Shown piece by piece: positions 1 through 10,115 of a stretch of 64,000 nt of DNA. The notes under the pieces were generated by a model. The model made no database searches and was not told the DNA's origin. It saw nothing but the letters and a program-made list of their open reading frames with translations. This DNA comes from Pseudanabaena sp. (lineage in GTDB: Bacteria; Cyanobacteriota; Cyanobacteriia; Pseudanabaenales; Pseudanabaenaceae). Position numbers and translations under genes: made by a program. The stretch is from contig QBMK01000001.1 of NCBI GenBank assembly GCA_003249035.1, forward strand, positions 186,001 through 250,000. Reading direction: 5' to 3'. Numbering within the stretch: position 1 is the stretch's first letter; every line of letters begins with the position of its first letter.

Positions 1-969
1 GGCGACAATTTCTACTTCTTGACCGATCTTAATTTGCGAAATATCTACTTCAGGAACTTTAGCAACGATCTCTAAGCCATTAGCGATCGCCACAATTGAA
101 GTCGAGGTGGATGAATTGTTTGCTGAAGCTGTCGTTGTCGGTGTGACAAAGGCTCCCGCATTAGCATATTTTTGAGTGATAATCCCCGCAAAAGGAGCGC
201 GAATAATTGTATCTTCGATCTGGACTTCGATGATTCTGATGCCAGCGATCGCTTGGGCGAGCTGCGCTTCAGCTTGAGCAATATCTTCAACACGGCTACC
301 ATTACGTGTTTCTTCTAATAAACGAGTAGCTTCAACAAGATTAGCTTGTGCTGTTTGCAAATCAGCTTGAGCGCTGCGATCGTCGGTTAACACTTCATCA
401 AAGCGATCACTAGAAATAGCACCCTCAGTCTGTAATCCCCGAAAGCGCGATGATTTCACATTGGTTAATGCTAAACGCGATCGGGCTGCATCCAAACGAC
501 CACGGGCTGAATCTACCCTTGCCTGAGCCGCAGCAATATCTTCAGGACGGCTACCATTTCGTAATTTGGCTAAATTAGCCTCGCTAGCAGCAGCGCTAGC
601 TTGAGCTTGATAAAGTTGCGGGATCAAATTTGCATTGTCCATTCTCGCAATGACTTGTCCCTTCTTGACTCGCTGCCCTTGTTCAACTAATAGCTCAATT
701 AGCTTTCCTGCCTGCTTCGGGCTAAGGTTAACGGTTTCAATCGGGACAACTGAGCCGCTAGATTTAATTTTGATCGATAGAGGCTTAGACTCAACTAGTT
801 CAGTTTTATCATTGACTGCGTTTGATCTTTGCTCTCTACTAGCAAGAGCACGAAAGACAATAAATCCTCCGCCTAGCAGAACAACGAGAAGAACTACAAC
901 TAACCAAGGCTTTTTCCAAAAATTTTTGAGCTTATTATTTTCTTGCTTACGGGAAACAGTAGTTTGCAT
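1..969 (-). CDS. HlyD/MFP-type efflux periplasmic adaptor subunit, C-terminus cut by window edge
   Basis: Minus-strand reading from ATG at 967-969 gives MQTTVSRKQENNKLKNFWKKPWLVVVLLVVLLGGGFIVFRALAS... with an N-terminal TM, a coiled coil (YQAQASAAASEANLAKLRNGSRPEDIAAAQ) and a barrel motif (APFAGIITQKYANAGAFV). Not in the ORF track because the frame is open to the edge. Confidence 0.85.
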   Translation of the reverse strand, partial: MQTTVSRKQENNKLKNFWKKPWLVVVLLVVLLGGGFIVFRALASREQRSNAVNDKTELVESKPLSIKIKSSGSVVPIETVNLSPKQAGKLIELLVEQGQRVKKGQVIARMDNANLIPQLYQAQASAAASEANLAKLRNGSRPEDIAAAQARVDSARGRLDAARSRLALTNVKSSRFRGLQTEGAISSDRFDEVLTDDRSAQADLQTAQANLVEATRLLEETRNGSRVEDIAQAEAQLAQAIAGIRIIEVQIEDTIIRAPFAGIITQKYANAGAFVTPTTTASANNSSTSTSIVAIANGLEIVAKVPEVDISQIKIGQEVEIVA

Positions 970-1248
970 CGAGATTAAGCTTGACTTGAGCTAATTGTAA
1001 AAGAACTTTAATTTATACAAACTAACTTAAGGTATCAGCGTTTATTTTGCATCACCCCTCAGCATCATTGCCATAAGATTATCGCGACCAAAACCCAAAG
1101 AATATCGGTAGCGCGAAGCGCTATTGTTATTCTTTGGGTTTAGATTTTTGACCGATTACTCGCAATCATCAAAAAACGGTATATTAGCAAAAGCAAAGGC
1201 ACAAAGAGACACAGAATATTTGTAGATCCACTCGTAAATTTATATTTG

Positions 1249-2280
1249 ATGGTTAATAACCTTGTGAGTCAGCCTGCCACAACTTGGGATGAAAAACCAC
1301 ATATCGTACTTCACGGATCTGGCGATACGAGGCAGATTGCTCTTGTAAATTCCTATTCTTGGACATTGGGGCGTGGTTCAGAAAATGATATTCCTTTATC
1401 TGATAAATGTGCATCTCGTAACCACGCCATGTTTCAAATTGTTGGAGAGCGCAGTTATTTTCTGATCGATCTTGGTAGTCGCAATGGTTCATTTGTGAAT
1501 GGGCGACGGGTGACCATTCCTGTGAGCTTAAAAAATGGCGATCGCATTATCCTTGGCGAAACAAGTTTAGAATTTTATTGCCCTGAAACGATCACAGCCC
1601 CTGACGCTAGCACAACTCAAAGCGAAGAAAATACAGATGCATCTGCGACAGCAATGCTACATAAGCGACAACTAATTACGGTTTTAGTAGTTGATATTCG
1701 AGACTTCACGAAATTGACACAACAAATGGATGAGCATGTTCTCTCAGAGGCGATCGGGACATGGTTTCGTCGCGCTGGAGAGATCATCGATCGCCATGGC
1801 AGTTGGGTCGATAAATATATTGGCGATGCGGTAATGACCGTCTGGATTCACGATGCTGGAGTAGGTTCGGACACTGTCGCTACCCAAGACATGCTCAAAG
1901 TCTATCGCGCTCTACTAGAGCTTTATGAAATGAGCAATGAACTCAATAAACAGTTTGAATTTCCATTTCAATTGCGCGTTGGTGCTGGCGTAAATACGGG
2001 ATATGCGATGGTTGGGCAAATGGGAACTAGTGATCATCCAGACTATACAGCCCTTGGCGATACGGTTAATGCGGCTTTTCGCCTAGAGTCATCAACTAAG
2101 CAATTGGGATTGGATGTGGCGATCGGTTCTGCGACTTACAGTCATACGCCCTATGCAGCGGTTTTGTTGCCTCTTAAGCAATATTCTGTAGAGCTTAAAG
2201 GATACACAACTCACACAATTACCTATGCTGGCACCTTTACTGAATTAGGGACATACATTCGGAAGCTAGACGCGGATTAA
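1249..2280 (+). CDS. FHA domain + class III adenylate/guanylate cyclase
   Basis: FHA motif GRGSENDIPLSDKCASRNHAMFQ...LIDLGSRNGSFVNG; cyclase motifs VVDIRDFTKLT, YIGDAVMTVW, DYTALGDTVNAAFRLES. ATG at 1249 preferred over TTG at 1246. Confidence 0.9.
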   Translation: MVNNLVSQPATTWDEKPHIVLHGSGDTRQIALVNSYSWTLGRGSENDIPLSDKCASRNHAMFQIVGERSYFLIDLGSRNGSFVNGRRVTIPVSLKNGDRIILGETSLEFYCPETITAPDASTTQSEENTDASATAMLHKRQLITVLVVDIRDFTKLTQQMDEHVLSEAIGTWFRRAGEIIDRHGSWVDKYIGDAVMTVWIHDAGVGSDTVATQDMLKVYRALLELYEMSNELNKQFEFPFQLRVGAGVNTGYAMVGQMGTSDHPDYTALGDTVNAAFRLESSTKQLGLDVAIGSATYSHTPYAAVLLPLKQYSVELKGYTTHTITYAGTFTELGTYIRKLDAD

Positions 2281-2335
2281 AGAAGAGAGGCGGCGCGATG
2301 TGGAGCATCTCTTCTTTTGGGTTTTATTTTGGGTT

Positions 2336-3268
2336 TTAATCTTTAAAACTATTTGAAGCTAAATCAAGAGTTACTTGGCGAAGCTGTAAATAATCCATAG
2401 GATCGACGGCAGTTCTGCCATCTGGTTGAATCTCAAAGTGCAGATGTGGTCCCGTACTGCGCCCCGTTGAGCCGACTTCTGCGATCGCCTGTCCTTTACT
2501 GACTGACTGTCCTTTGGCTACATATACCTTATTTGTATGGGCATATAGCGTCAAAGCGCCATTCTCATGGCGCAACTCGACAACATTGCCATAGCCATCA
2601 TCCGTCCATCCCGCATAGGTAACTAAACCATCAGCCGCCGCAAAAATGGGTGTGCCAGTGGGAACCGCAAAATCAACTCCTTTATGCAATTTCCTTTGGC
2701 CAGTAATTGGATGTACTCGCCATCCAAATCCAGAACTAATTGGACCTGTTACAGGCAAAGTAAAGTTAGAAATACTATTTAAGTCGATCGCGGCAATATT
2801 TTGGGGAAGTTGCATTGTCCAGCGACCTAGCTGGCTAGATTTGAGGCGTAGGTCTTGCGGGTTAAGCGTAACTTCAGGCGAAAGCTCCACCACCATTCTG
2901 GTAGTATTTGCATCAACTTGACCAACTCGCACCGCTTGTACGCCACGTCCGACGCGTCGTCTTACCGTTGGGCCTAGATAGACAATCCCCGGTAAATCAA
3001 TCACAATGCGCGTAGGATTACTAATTACCGTTCCCTTTGGCTCAATGTCATTTCTGACAGAAAACTCAATCCTGCTATCGGTCAAGTCATAGACAAAGGT
3101 TTCGAGACGATTTGCCTGTGCTGTAGGTGTGGCGATCGCCAGACTAGTAGTCAAGCCACACAAAGCCAGCGATAGCAAACGCAGATTCAGGGATTTGGAT
3201 TTATTGGTCAATTTGTAATTAGTCAATAAATTAAATATCTGACGAGATCGAGATAGGAAGTTTTGCAT
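2336..3268 (-). CDS. AMIN-domain plus M23 (LytM) family metallopeptidase
   Basis: GWRVHPITGQRKLHKGVDFAVPTGTPIFAAADG...GHLHFE-type motif (GPHLHFEIQPDG); N-terminal AMIN-like region and signal peptide. Internal ATG at 3268 gives a better signal peptide than the ORF-track start at 3325. Confidence 0.85.
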   Translation of the reverse strand: MQNFLSRSRQIFNLLTNYKLTNKSKSLNLRLLSLALCGLTTSLAIATPTAQANRLETFVYDLTDSRIEFSVRNDIEPKGTVISNPTRIVIDLPGIVYLGPTVRRRVGRGVQAVRVGQVDANTTRMVVELSPEVTLNPQDLRLKSSQLGRWTMQLPQNIAAIDLNSISNFTLPVTGPISSGFGWRVHPITGQRKLHKGVDFAVPTGTPIFAAADGLVTYAGWTDDGYGNVVELRHENGALTLYAHTNKVYVAKGQSVSKGQAIAEVGSTGRSTGPHLHFEIQPDGRTAVDPMDYLQLRQVTLDLASNSFKD

Positions 3269-3520
3269 GGGAACGTTGCGCTGTAGGACCGGGTGGAGCA
3301 AGCTACAAGCCGTACAAAAATGCACAAAAAGCCCTGTGATAAGGCTTGTAGAACTCTTGGGATAATGCTCTGAAGATTTGCGTAACGAGAACGAGAAAGA
3401 TTCTACATCAATTTCGATAAAATATGACAGCTCTGGATTATTAACCAGATAAAAAGTTGTTTTTACAGATAAGTGCTTGTATATAAAAACAGCTTTTTAT
3501 AGCTACAGCGCTTTTCAAAC

Positions 3521-3583
3521 AAGCGAGGTATAGAAGATTATTTTCCCGCCTTCGGCGGGAAAATAATCTTCTATACCTCGCTT
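3521..3583. repeat. 30-bp perfect inverted repeat, loop TTC
   Basis: aagcgaggtatagaagattattttcccgcc ttc ggcgggaaaataatcttctatacctcgctt. Confidence 0.9.
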
Positions 3584-3673
3584 AGACTAGGAAACGCTAT
3601 ATGAATAATGAAGACGTAAAGGGTATATTTGTTGCAATCTCAAAAAATCTGCTTGAACCTGAGCCTCTAAATT

Positions 3674-5182
3674 ATGAGCTTTGCCTCGAAACTAAGGACT
3701 GCGATCGCCACTAATCAAAGCATTTTATGTTTGGGGCTCGATCCTAATCCTGAAGTGATGCCTGCCAAGTACAAGGCGAAGTATGATTTGGAGATTAGCT
3801 CTGAAGGTCATCACGATCGCGCTGTTACTTACCTATGGGAATGGATGAATTTTATTATTCAGTCCACCGCAGATCTGGTCTGTGCTTATAAACCAACTTT
3901 GGGCTTTTATACTGCTTTGGGATCTGGGGGCTTGGAGCTATTGAGCAAGACCTTGGCGGCAATTCCACCTGAGATTCCGATCATTCTTGATGCTAAGCAC
4001 GCAGATCTTAATAGCAGCACTGTTATGGCAAAAACTGCCTTTGAGCAGTGGGGTGTAGATGCGATTACCTTGAGTCCATATATTGGACAAGATTTAGCAG
4101 CAAGATTTTTGATGTATCCTGACAAGGCGATTTTTGTGAGTTGTTATTCATCAAATACAACTGCCCAAGCTTTTCAAGAATATCCCAACCTTGAGAAGCC
4201 TCAATATCTCAATGTGGTACAAAATTGCCAAGCTTGGGCGGGAATGGAGAATTTGGCGTTAGAAGTTGGGGCTGCTATTCCTGATGCCTTAGCAAAGGTG
4301 CGATCGCTGGCTCCTGAGCGGCTAATTTTAGCAAGAAGTATTTGGGCAAATAGTCTGGCTAGTGGTCAGACTAGCAATCACAGCATCGAAAATTTAGCAG
4401 CGATTCTGAATGCTGGACTAGATGCTAATGGTGGGGGATTAATTTTGCCAGTTAATCAAGATGCTTTGGCGATTGGTGAACCAGCAGAACTAGTGCGATC
4501 GCTTCGGGATGAGGTTAATCAAGCGATCACAGTAGCCGAGCATCAACGCCCCGCCTGCGATCTGTGGATGCCCAATGTTTGTTTGCTCGATCAAGTGGGA
4601 CATCCCCACGCTAATTTGATCTTGCAGTTATTTGATATTGGTTGTATTACTTTTGAAGAAACTATCCAAGCTTCTGGTCAAATTTTCCCCTATTACATCG
4701 ATCTGCGGCGAATTATCTCTAATCCTCAAGTATTTGATGCAGTAATTGGTACTTATGCTGAGATATTGCAAAATCTCCAATTCGATCGGATTGCAGGAAT
4801 TCCCTACGGATCTTTGCCCACAGCTTCAGGACTAGCTTTGCGCCTAAATTATCCTCTGATTTTTCCGCGCAAAGAGGTGAAAGCCTATGGAGCCAGACGA
4901 TTGATCGAGGGCAATTACGAAGCAGGGGAAACCATTGTTGTTGTTGATGACATTTTGATTTCTGGCAAGAGTGCGGTCGAGGGTGCGCAAAAAATAGAAA
5001 GTTGTGGGTTAAAGGTACGTGATATCGTCGTATTTATCGATCATGAGTCAGGAGTATGCGATCGCATCCAAAAAAATGGATATTCACCCCATGCGGTGTT
5101 AAAAATCTCTGAAATAAATGAGACACTATATCAATCAGGGCGTATAACTGAAAAGCAATTTGTTGCTTTGTCGAATTTTTAA
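3674..5182 (+). CDS. pyrF/pyrE: Bifunctional orotidine-5'-phosphate decarboxylase / orotate phosphoribosyltransferase
   Basis: N-terminal OMP decarboxylase type 2 (CLGLDPNPEVMP, ILDAKHADLNSS); C-terminal PRTase motif (ETIVVVDDILISGKSA). Confidence 0.9.
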   Translation: MSFASKLRTAIATNQSILCLGLDPNPEVMPAKYKAKYDLEISSEGHHDRAVTYLWEWMNFIIQSTADLVCAYKPTLGFYTALGSGGLELLSKTLAAIPPEIPIILDAKHADLNSSTVMAKTAFEQWGVDAITLSPYIGQDLAARFLMYPDKAIFVSCYSSNTTAQAFQEYPNLEKPQYLNVVQNCQAWAGMENLALEVGAAIPDALAKVRSLAPERLILARSIWANSLASGQTSNHSIENLAAILNAGLDANGGGLILPVNQDALAIGEPAELVRSLRDEVNQAITVAEHQRPACDLWMPNVCLLDQVGHPHANLILQLFDIGCITFEETIQASGQIFPYYIDLRRIISNPQVFDAVIGTYAEILQNLQFDRIAGIPYGSLPTASGLALRLNYPLIFPRKEVKAYGARRLIEGNYEAGETIVVVDDILISGKSAVEGAQKIESCGLKVRDIVVFIDHESGVCDRIQKNGYSPHAVLKISEINETLYQSGRITEKQFVALSNF

Positions 5183-5234
5183 TTTCTTGGGTATAAATTT
5201 GTCTAAGTACCTCGATATAATTAAAAAATCAGAA

Positions 5235-5283
5235 CCAAAAACTGTACCGCCCGCGTAGCGGGCGGTACAGTTTTTGGGTTTTT
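5235..5283. terminator. Hairpin (20-bp arms) followed by T-tract; palindrome family member
   Basis: ccaaaaactgtaccgcccgc gta gcgggcggtacagtttttgg gttttt. Confidence 0.7.
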
Positions 5284-5362
5284 ATATTTAATTGTGCCTA
5301 GTTACTTATGACAAACTTATACTCACTATCTCATCCTCACAGGTTATTGATTAGAGTTGCGC

Positions 5363-6235
5363 ATGTTCAAAAGAATTAGTTTGTTATTTGTGTCTGCGGT
5401 TGTTGCTACGCTTACGCCGATCGCCAATCCCACACTTGCTGCCCAATCATCGAAGCCTGCCCCCGCTGAACTGGAGAATGTCGTATTTGCTCTGGACAAA
5501 GCTGCCAGTAAGCAAGATATCGAAGCGGTGATGAAATATTATGCTCCGACTTTTAATCATTCCGATGGGCTAAGCCGTGATCAATACAAACAGCTACTTA
5601 GCTCACTCTGGCAGCGATACAAAAATATTACCTATCGCACCGAAATCTCGAAATGGGAAAAACAAGGCGACCAAATTACTGCGGAAACAGTAACAATGGT
5701 GCAAGGACTTAAGGGAACGGAGAATGACAACTTCAAATTAGATGCAAGGCTGATTTCGACCCAGACCTATAAAAATGTCAATGGTCAGTTACAGGTTGTA
5801 TCTCAGAAAGTTTTAGCAGAGCAATCTTCGTTGAGTACTGGTGAGGCACCACCGCCCATTAAGCTCAAAATGCCTGAACTGATTGGCGTAGGTCGTCAGT
5901 ATGTCGTTGATGCGATCGTTACGGAGCCTCTTGGCACGAGTTTGTTGCTAGGTGCTGCGATCGAGGAACCTGTCGAAGCTAAAAATTATTTGAATGACAA
6001 TACCATCGACCTGCGCCCTTTACGTGCGGGAGGTCTTTTCAAAATTGGTCAAGCTCCTTTTTCGTCTGGCGATCGCTGGATATCGATAGTGTTAGTACGT
6101 GAGTCGGGCATTACGATCACTAGCCAACGCTTGCGAGTCAGCAAGGATTTTACGGGCAATCAATATACGCCTCTGCCTGAGCCAGATACGACTCCGAGCC
6201 GAGTGCCACGCCCTAACAACGATCAGACTCTATAA
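5363..6235 (+). CDS. Secreted protein with an NTF2-like/DUF4440-like domain
   Basis: Signal peptide (MFKRISLLFVSAVVATLTPIANPTLAAQ), then a SnoaL/NTF2-like pattern (DKAASKQDIEAVMKYYAPTFNHSDGLSRDQYKQLL). Confidence 0.55.
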   Translation: MFKRISLLFVSAVVATLTPIANPTLAAQSSKPAPAELENVVFALDKAASKQDIEAVMKYYAPTFNHSDGLSRDQYKQLLSSLWQRYKNITYRTEISKWEKQGDQITAETVTMVQGLKGTENDNFKLDARLISTQTYKNVNGQLQVVSQKVLAEQSSLSTGEAPPPIKLKMPELIGVGRQYVVDAIVTEPLGTSLLLGAAIEEPVEAKNYLNDNTIDLRPLRAGGLFKIGQAPFSSGDRWISIVLVRESGITITSQRLRVSKDFTGNQYTPLPEPDTTPSRVPRPNNDQTL

Positions 6236-6272
6236 AACTAAAAAGCACCCCAAGGGTGCTTTTTAGTTTTAT
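6232..6272 (+). terminator. Intrinsic terminator, 19-bp perfect stem
   Basis: ataaaactaaaaagcaccc caa gggtgctttttagttttat, overlapping the upstream stop codon. Confidence 0.85.
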
Positions 6273-6285
6273 AGGTTTAGGACAT

Positions 6286-6340
6286 AAAACCCAATAACTG
6301 ATTGGCGGCGCGGCGCGCCGCCAATCAGTTATTGGGTTTT
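6286..6340. repeat. GGACATAAAACCCAA palindrome family, 26-bp arms
   Basis: aaaacccaataactgattggcggcgc ggc gcgccgccaatcagttattgggtttt, flanked by tttaggacat / gatttgtc. Confidence 0.85.
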
Positions 6341-6512
6341 GATTTGTCATAATAAATGGCTGAACTGAACGACAACTGTTAATACCCAATAACAACAACC
6401 TATAAAGACAATTGTGTGTTTCAGTACCTAAAGCCACAGTATGAGCATGTTAAGATCGAGCATAAGAATTTCTTGCATTTCTATTAAGTGATAAGTAAGG
6501 ATAGTCAACTCA

Positions 6513-6992
6513 GTGCAGCAATATCCAATTTTTGGTTCTGAGATTAAATGTCCCCACTGTCGGCAGATCATTCCTGGCTTGATTTTGACTGACTCTTATC
6601 TTTGTCCAAGGCATGGTGCTTTTGAAGTACGACCCAATTGCAAAGATTTAGTCCACCTCCAGTCCGATCGCGAATGGCGACTATGGAACGACGAATGGTA
6701 TCGACAACATACCCATCCTGACGGTATTCGTTTTGAGATTCATGAAAATATAGATCGACTTTACACACAGGGATATCGAGCGATCAAAGTCACTATTGCG
6801 CATCGCTACATCGATCTTGTTAGACCTTACCTTGAGAATATGTCCATTAGCGCTAATCTCCAAAGTCTATTTGGTTTAAGCGTTGAATTTAGCCCCCCCG
6901 AAGAGCAAGAACCACGTTGGGGAATTATTAACTTTGAACTAGAAAAGGAATTTGGAGTAACGAAAAATTATCCATATTTTCGTTCTTTCTAG
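6513..6992 (+). CDS. Conserved cyanobacterial protein, TIGR02652-like
   Basis: CxxC-x14-CxxH motif CPHCRQIIPGLILTDSYLCPRH, the arrangement I recall for TIGR02652. GTG start. Confidence 0.75.
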   Translation: MQQYPIFGSEIKCPHCRQIIPGLILTDSYLCPRHGAFEVRPNCKDLVHLQSDREWRLWNDEWYRQHTHPDGIRFEIHENIDRLYTQGYRAIKVTIAHRYIDLVRPYLENMSISANLQSLFGLSVEFSPPEEQEPRWGIINFELEKEFGVTKNYPYFRSF

Positions 6993-7031
6993 GATGCGCG
7001 TTAAGGAATAAAAATTAAATAACATGTGCAT

Positions 7032-7088
7032 ATAAAACCCAAAATTGGTTAGGTGGGCTTCGCCCGCCTAACCAATTTTGGGTTTTAT
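7032..7088. repeat. AAAACCCAA palindrome family copy
   Basis: ataaaacccaaaattggttaggtgggc ttc gcccgcctaaccaattttgggttttat. Confidence 0.8.
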
Positions 7089-7193
7089 TAAATTATCATT
7101 CCTAACGAATTATGCTGCTCATAATGCAGCGAGAAGCGCAGAGCGCCTCACCACTAGTTCTTGGGGGGACGAGAGTATTTCAAGATTTGTTGT

Positions 7194-8807
7194 TTAACGG
7201 GGTCTGCCCAAAGTAGTGATGTATAGAACAGCTTCATCACTTGGAATCCCAAGAACTTCGTTGACAAGATCGTCAAAGAATCCTGCAATTCCACTCACAC
7301 CAACACCTAATCCGATCGCAGCTAGATTAATACGTTGCCCTAGATGTCCAGCGTCCATATGTAAATAACGATAAACGCGATCGCCATATTTAGCTACAGC
7401 TTTTTGAAGATCGGCTGTGTGAAAAATGACAGCTCCTGCATCGCGCCCAAGGTCTTGACCAAGGCAGAGATAATGCAATTCATCTTGGAAGTTTTTAAAG
7501 CGAATTTGGCGTAGCTCTTGAGATTTAGGTGCGTAGTAGTAGCATCCCTCGTCTAAGCCAACTACACCTGTTACAGCTATAAAAGTTTCGATGAGACTGA
7601 GATCGAAATAATCAGGATTGCCATCAATACCTTGATCTGTATAGTGTTGCGGCTGATAAGTAAAGTCGAGAATTGCTTTGAGTTCGGCAAGTTCTAATTT
7701 CGCACCACTATATTCACGGGTTGAACGCCTCTGTAGGATTGTATTTTCGAGCATTTCCAGATCAGCCCCCCAGTGAATGCTTTCAGTTGAAGTGTTGACT
7801 TTTGTACAGAAAGGAAAGTTGTACTTATCAAGATCTTGATCAGGAGCTTGTTCGATACTATCTGAATTGTTATCATCTAGCTGTTCTAAAAGCTTCTGCA
7901 TATTTGGTTTCTCTGAAATCTGAGTGGATTGATGCAGATATTCCAAAAGCTGCCCATCGTTTAACTTGGGATAGCTAATGACAGTTGCTGATGGTAGAGC
8001 TGTCATCAGTCCTCTAGAAATATTTAGCGATCGCTGCATTGGTTCTCTCGATTCCTGACCTCGACCGATGCGCTCTTCATCCTGTAGATCGAGGATTGGC
8101 ACGATCGAGATCGATCCTTCAACCTCTTTATCCAAAAACAGTAATTCATTCACAGCTTCATCGGCAAAGCCCCCGATTAGTGATGCTTGATAATCCTCAA
8201 TCGAACTAGCAAGTTCAATATTTCCGAGCAAATGCCCTGTATCTAGAAAAATTCGGCGATACGCCCGATCTTGATAGCGCCATGCCGATCTGTGAAATAC
8301 TGCGGTGACTGCGATCGCCATGCGGGTATTTTGTAAAGCGGGATGACCGAAGCAAGCCTGTTGCAAACCAGCCCAAACATTATTGTCTTGCCAAAAATGA
8401 ATCAAGCTATGGGTGCGAACTTGATAGTTATAAATTCCTGCGGACAAAAGCGGTGTACCTGCCGAGATCAGATACAACTCTGCAGGATATAAACCACCAG
8501 CCGAAGGAGCCGATCTCAAATAAAAGGCATCACCTGTTACTGTCGGTACTCGTGCTGTCAATCCATAGCTGCAAAATAGCAACCGCGATAGCCGCCGCCA
8601 ACGACTCGTTAGTAATCCATCGCGATCGGACTGAATTTCTTCAGTGAGATAAGGCTTTAGATCGAAGACCGTGCCAATTTTATAATCCTTGTATGGTGAT
8701 GGCTGTGTACTCCAATCCAAACCTTGACTCTTGCTAGCAAGGGTTGCTGGCGCATACTTAGTCCGTTCATGATAATGTTCAGCGAAGGAAAGTCTGGCTT
8801 CGGGCAT
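7194..8807 (-). CDS. SagB/ThcOx-type nitroreductase family dehydrogenase (two tandem domains)
   Basis: Two nitroreductase-like halves (RSAPSAGGLYPAELYLIS...; RRSTREYSGAKLELAELKAILDFT... GVGVSGIAGFFDDLVNEVLGI). Confidence 0.8.
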   Translation of the reverse strand: MPEARLSFAEHYHERTKYAPATLASKSQGLDWSTQPSPYKDYKIGTVFDLKPYLTEEIQSDRDGLLTSRWRRLSRLLFCSYGLTARVPTVTGDAFYLRSAPSAGGLYPAELYLISAGTPLLSAGIYNYQVRTHSLIHFWQDNNVWAGLQQACFGHPALQNTRMAIAVTAVFHRSAWRYQDRAYRRIFLDTGHLLGNIELASSIEDYQASLIGGFADEAVNELLFLDKEVEGSISIVPILDLQDEERIGRGQESREPMQRSLNISRGLMTALPSATVISYPKLNDGQLLEYLHQSTQISEKPNMQKLLEQLDDNNSDSIEQAPDQDLDKYNFPFCTKVNTSTESIHWGADLEMLENTILQRRSTREYSGAKLELAELKAILDFTYQPQHYTDQGIDGNPDYFDLSLIETFIAVTGVVGLDEGCYYYAPKSQELRQIRFKNFQDELHYLCLGQDLGRDAGAVIFHTADLQKAVAKYGDRVYRYLHMDAGHLGQRINLAAIGLGVGVSGIAGFFDDLVNEVLGIPSDEAVLYITTLGRPR

Positions 8808-8907
8808 GTTGTTGTAACGTGACGTAAATAGGCAGCTAAATTAAAATTTTATAGTAATTCGCACTGTCGTCGGCGCTTTGCGCCGATGACAGTGCCAGAT
8901 TATCACC

Positions 8908-9090
8908 GCAATTCTAATCATGAAACCAATTTCGGGCTTTTCGGCACCTTTGGCTCCGAAAAGCCCGAAATTGGTTTTGATGTAAGTCCAACGACAACGG
9001 ACAAGCAATTCTCACTATAAAAATCGGTTTCACAATGAGAATTGCTAACAACAGAATTGCATCAAAACCGATTTCTATAATGACAATTGC
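8908..9090. repeat. GCAATTCTCATTAT-ended palindromic element, composite copy
   Basis: Left end gcaattctaatcatgaaacc, inner 22-bp hairpin aaaccaatttcgggcttttcgg/ccgaaaagcccgaaattggttt, an internal gcaattctc...gagaattgc unit, right end aaaaccgatttctataatgacaattgc. Confidence 0.75.
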
Positions 9091-9199
9091 TGAGATCATT
9101 AAAATTGCGATCAAAACATCCATGATTTCGCATATGATAGGAAGGTTGTCAAAAATTTTCTAATTAGAAAATAATCACATTTAATATAGGGATCACGTC

Positions 9200-9376
9200 A
9201 TGGCAGTACCCAAGAAGAAAACTTCTAAATCTAAGCGAGATAGCCGCAAAGCCGTATGGAAGCGGAAAGCCGCAGTTCATGCTCAAAAAGCTATTTCTTT
9301 AGGTAAGTCCATCCTCTCAGGCAAAAATGATGGTTTTGTCTATCCAATGGCTGAAGAGGCTGAAACAGAAGAGTAA
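9200..9376 (+). CDS. rpmF: 50S ribosomal protein L32
   Basis: Translation [58 protein letters not shown]; too short for the ORF track. Confidence 0.95.
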   Translation: MAVPKKKTSKSKRDSRKAVWKRKAAVHAQKAISLGKSILSGKNDGFVYPMAEEAETEE

Positions 9377-9380
9377 TCTC

Positions 9381-9415
9381 AAAAAAGAAGGCGAGCTAAG
9401 CTCGCCTTCTTTTTT
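9381..9415 (+). terminator. Intrinsic terminator after rpmF
   Basis: aaaaaagaaggcgagct a agctcgccttctttttt. Confidence 0.85.
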
Positions 9416-9418
9416 GAT

Positions 9419-10060
9419 TTAACTCCATTGCTTAGCTAGTCGCCATACTTGATAGCCAAGTCCTAGTCCAATTAAACAAGGCATTGTCAATATGCCGATC
9501 GCCATCCATAACTTATGCTTTTTGATCAAAGCCTCCCCAACAAAGTCGATCGCAGTTAATCCCACCCATGAAATGATTGCTACAACCATAAGGTTGAGCT
9601 TTAATCGAACTAAAAAAACTAAACCACCAATAATCAAGAAACCACTGATCAAATAGCTCCATTTCATCAGAGTATAGTCAGCAAAAGCGTTAATGATTGG
9701 TAATAGGCCAATAGCCACAAATCCTGCGATCGCTAAATTTCGATAGGGTGGAATAGTCAATAATATTGAAAGGAAATAGCCCATGAAGCTGTAGCTAATC
9801 AAAATGATTGATAGCCATAGCCACAGAAAATTAATTTTTTTAAAAGATAAATTTGGTTTTGGTAACTTAAGGTTCCTAAGTTTAGACAGCTTAGGTAACT
9901 TAGGAACCTTAAGCAACTTAAATTTAGTTTCCCCCGATTTAGGAGCCATTAGAGTTCTTAATGTTGGGGGCTTGGACGGATTAAAGTCAGACGGATCAGA
10001 AGTGCTTTGTGATTGATCCGCAGTAGGTTGTTGATCTTCTGAATCATCGTTAGACGACAT
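9419..10060 (-). CDS. Hypothetical membrane protein with Pro/Lys-rich N-terminus
   Basis: Several predicted TM segments; KLLKVPKLPKLSKLRNLKLPKPNL repeat-like N-terminal segment. Confidence 0.6.
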   Translation of the reverse strand: MSSNDDSEDQQPTADQSQSTSDPSDFNPSKPPTLRTLMAPKSGETKFKLLKVPKLPKLSKLRNLKLPKPNLSFKKINFLWLWLSIILISYSFMGYFLSILLTIPPYRNLAIAGFVAIGLLPIINAFADYTLMKWSYLISGFLIIGGLVFLVRLKLNLMVVAIISWVGLTAIDFVGEALIKKHKLWMAIGILTMPCLIGLGLGYQVWRLAKQWS

Positions 10061-10115
10061 AGTTTCTTACAAAATCATAGGGCGTTCAAAGCTCACCACT
10101 TATATTTTAGATGTT

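Noticed and set aside
3674-5182. PyrF-PyrE fusion as a novel gene fusion
   Set aside because: Fused OMP decarboxylase-OPRTase in this order is already known in cyanobacteria.
7194-8807. SagB-like dehydrogenase as part of a RiPP cluster
   Set aside because: No YcaO, SagC-type or precursor-peptide gene next to it; neighbours are rpmF and a TIGR02652-like gene.
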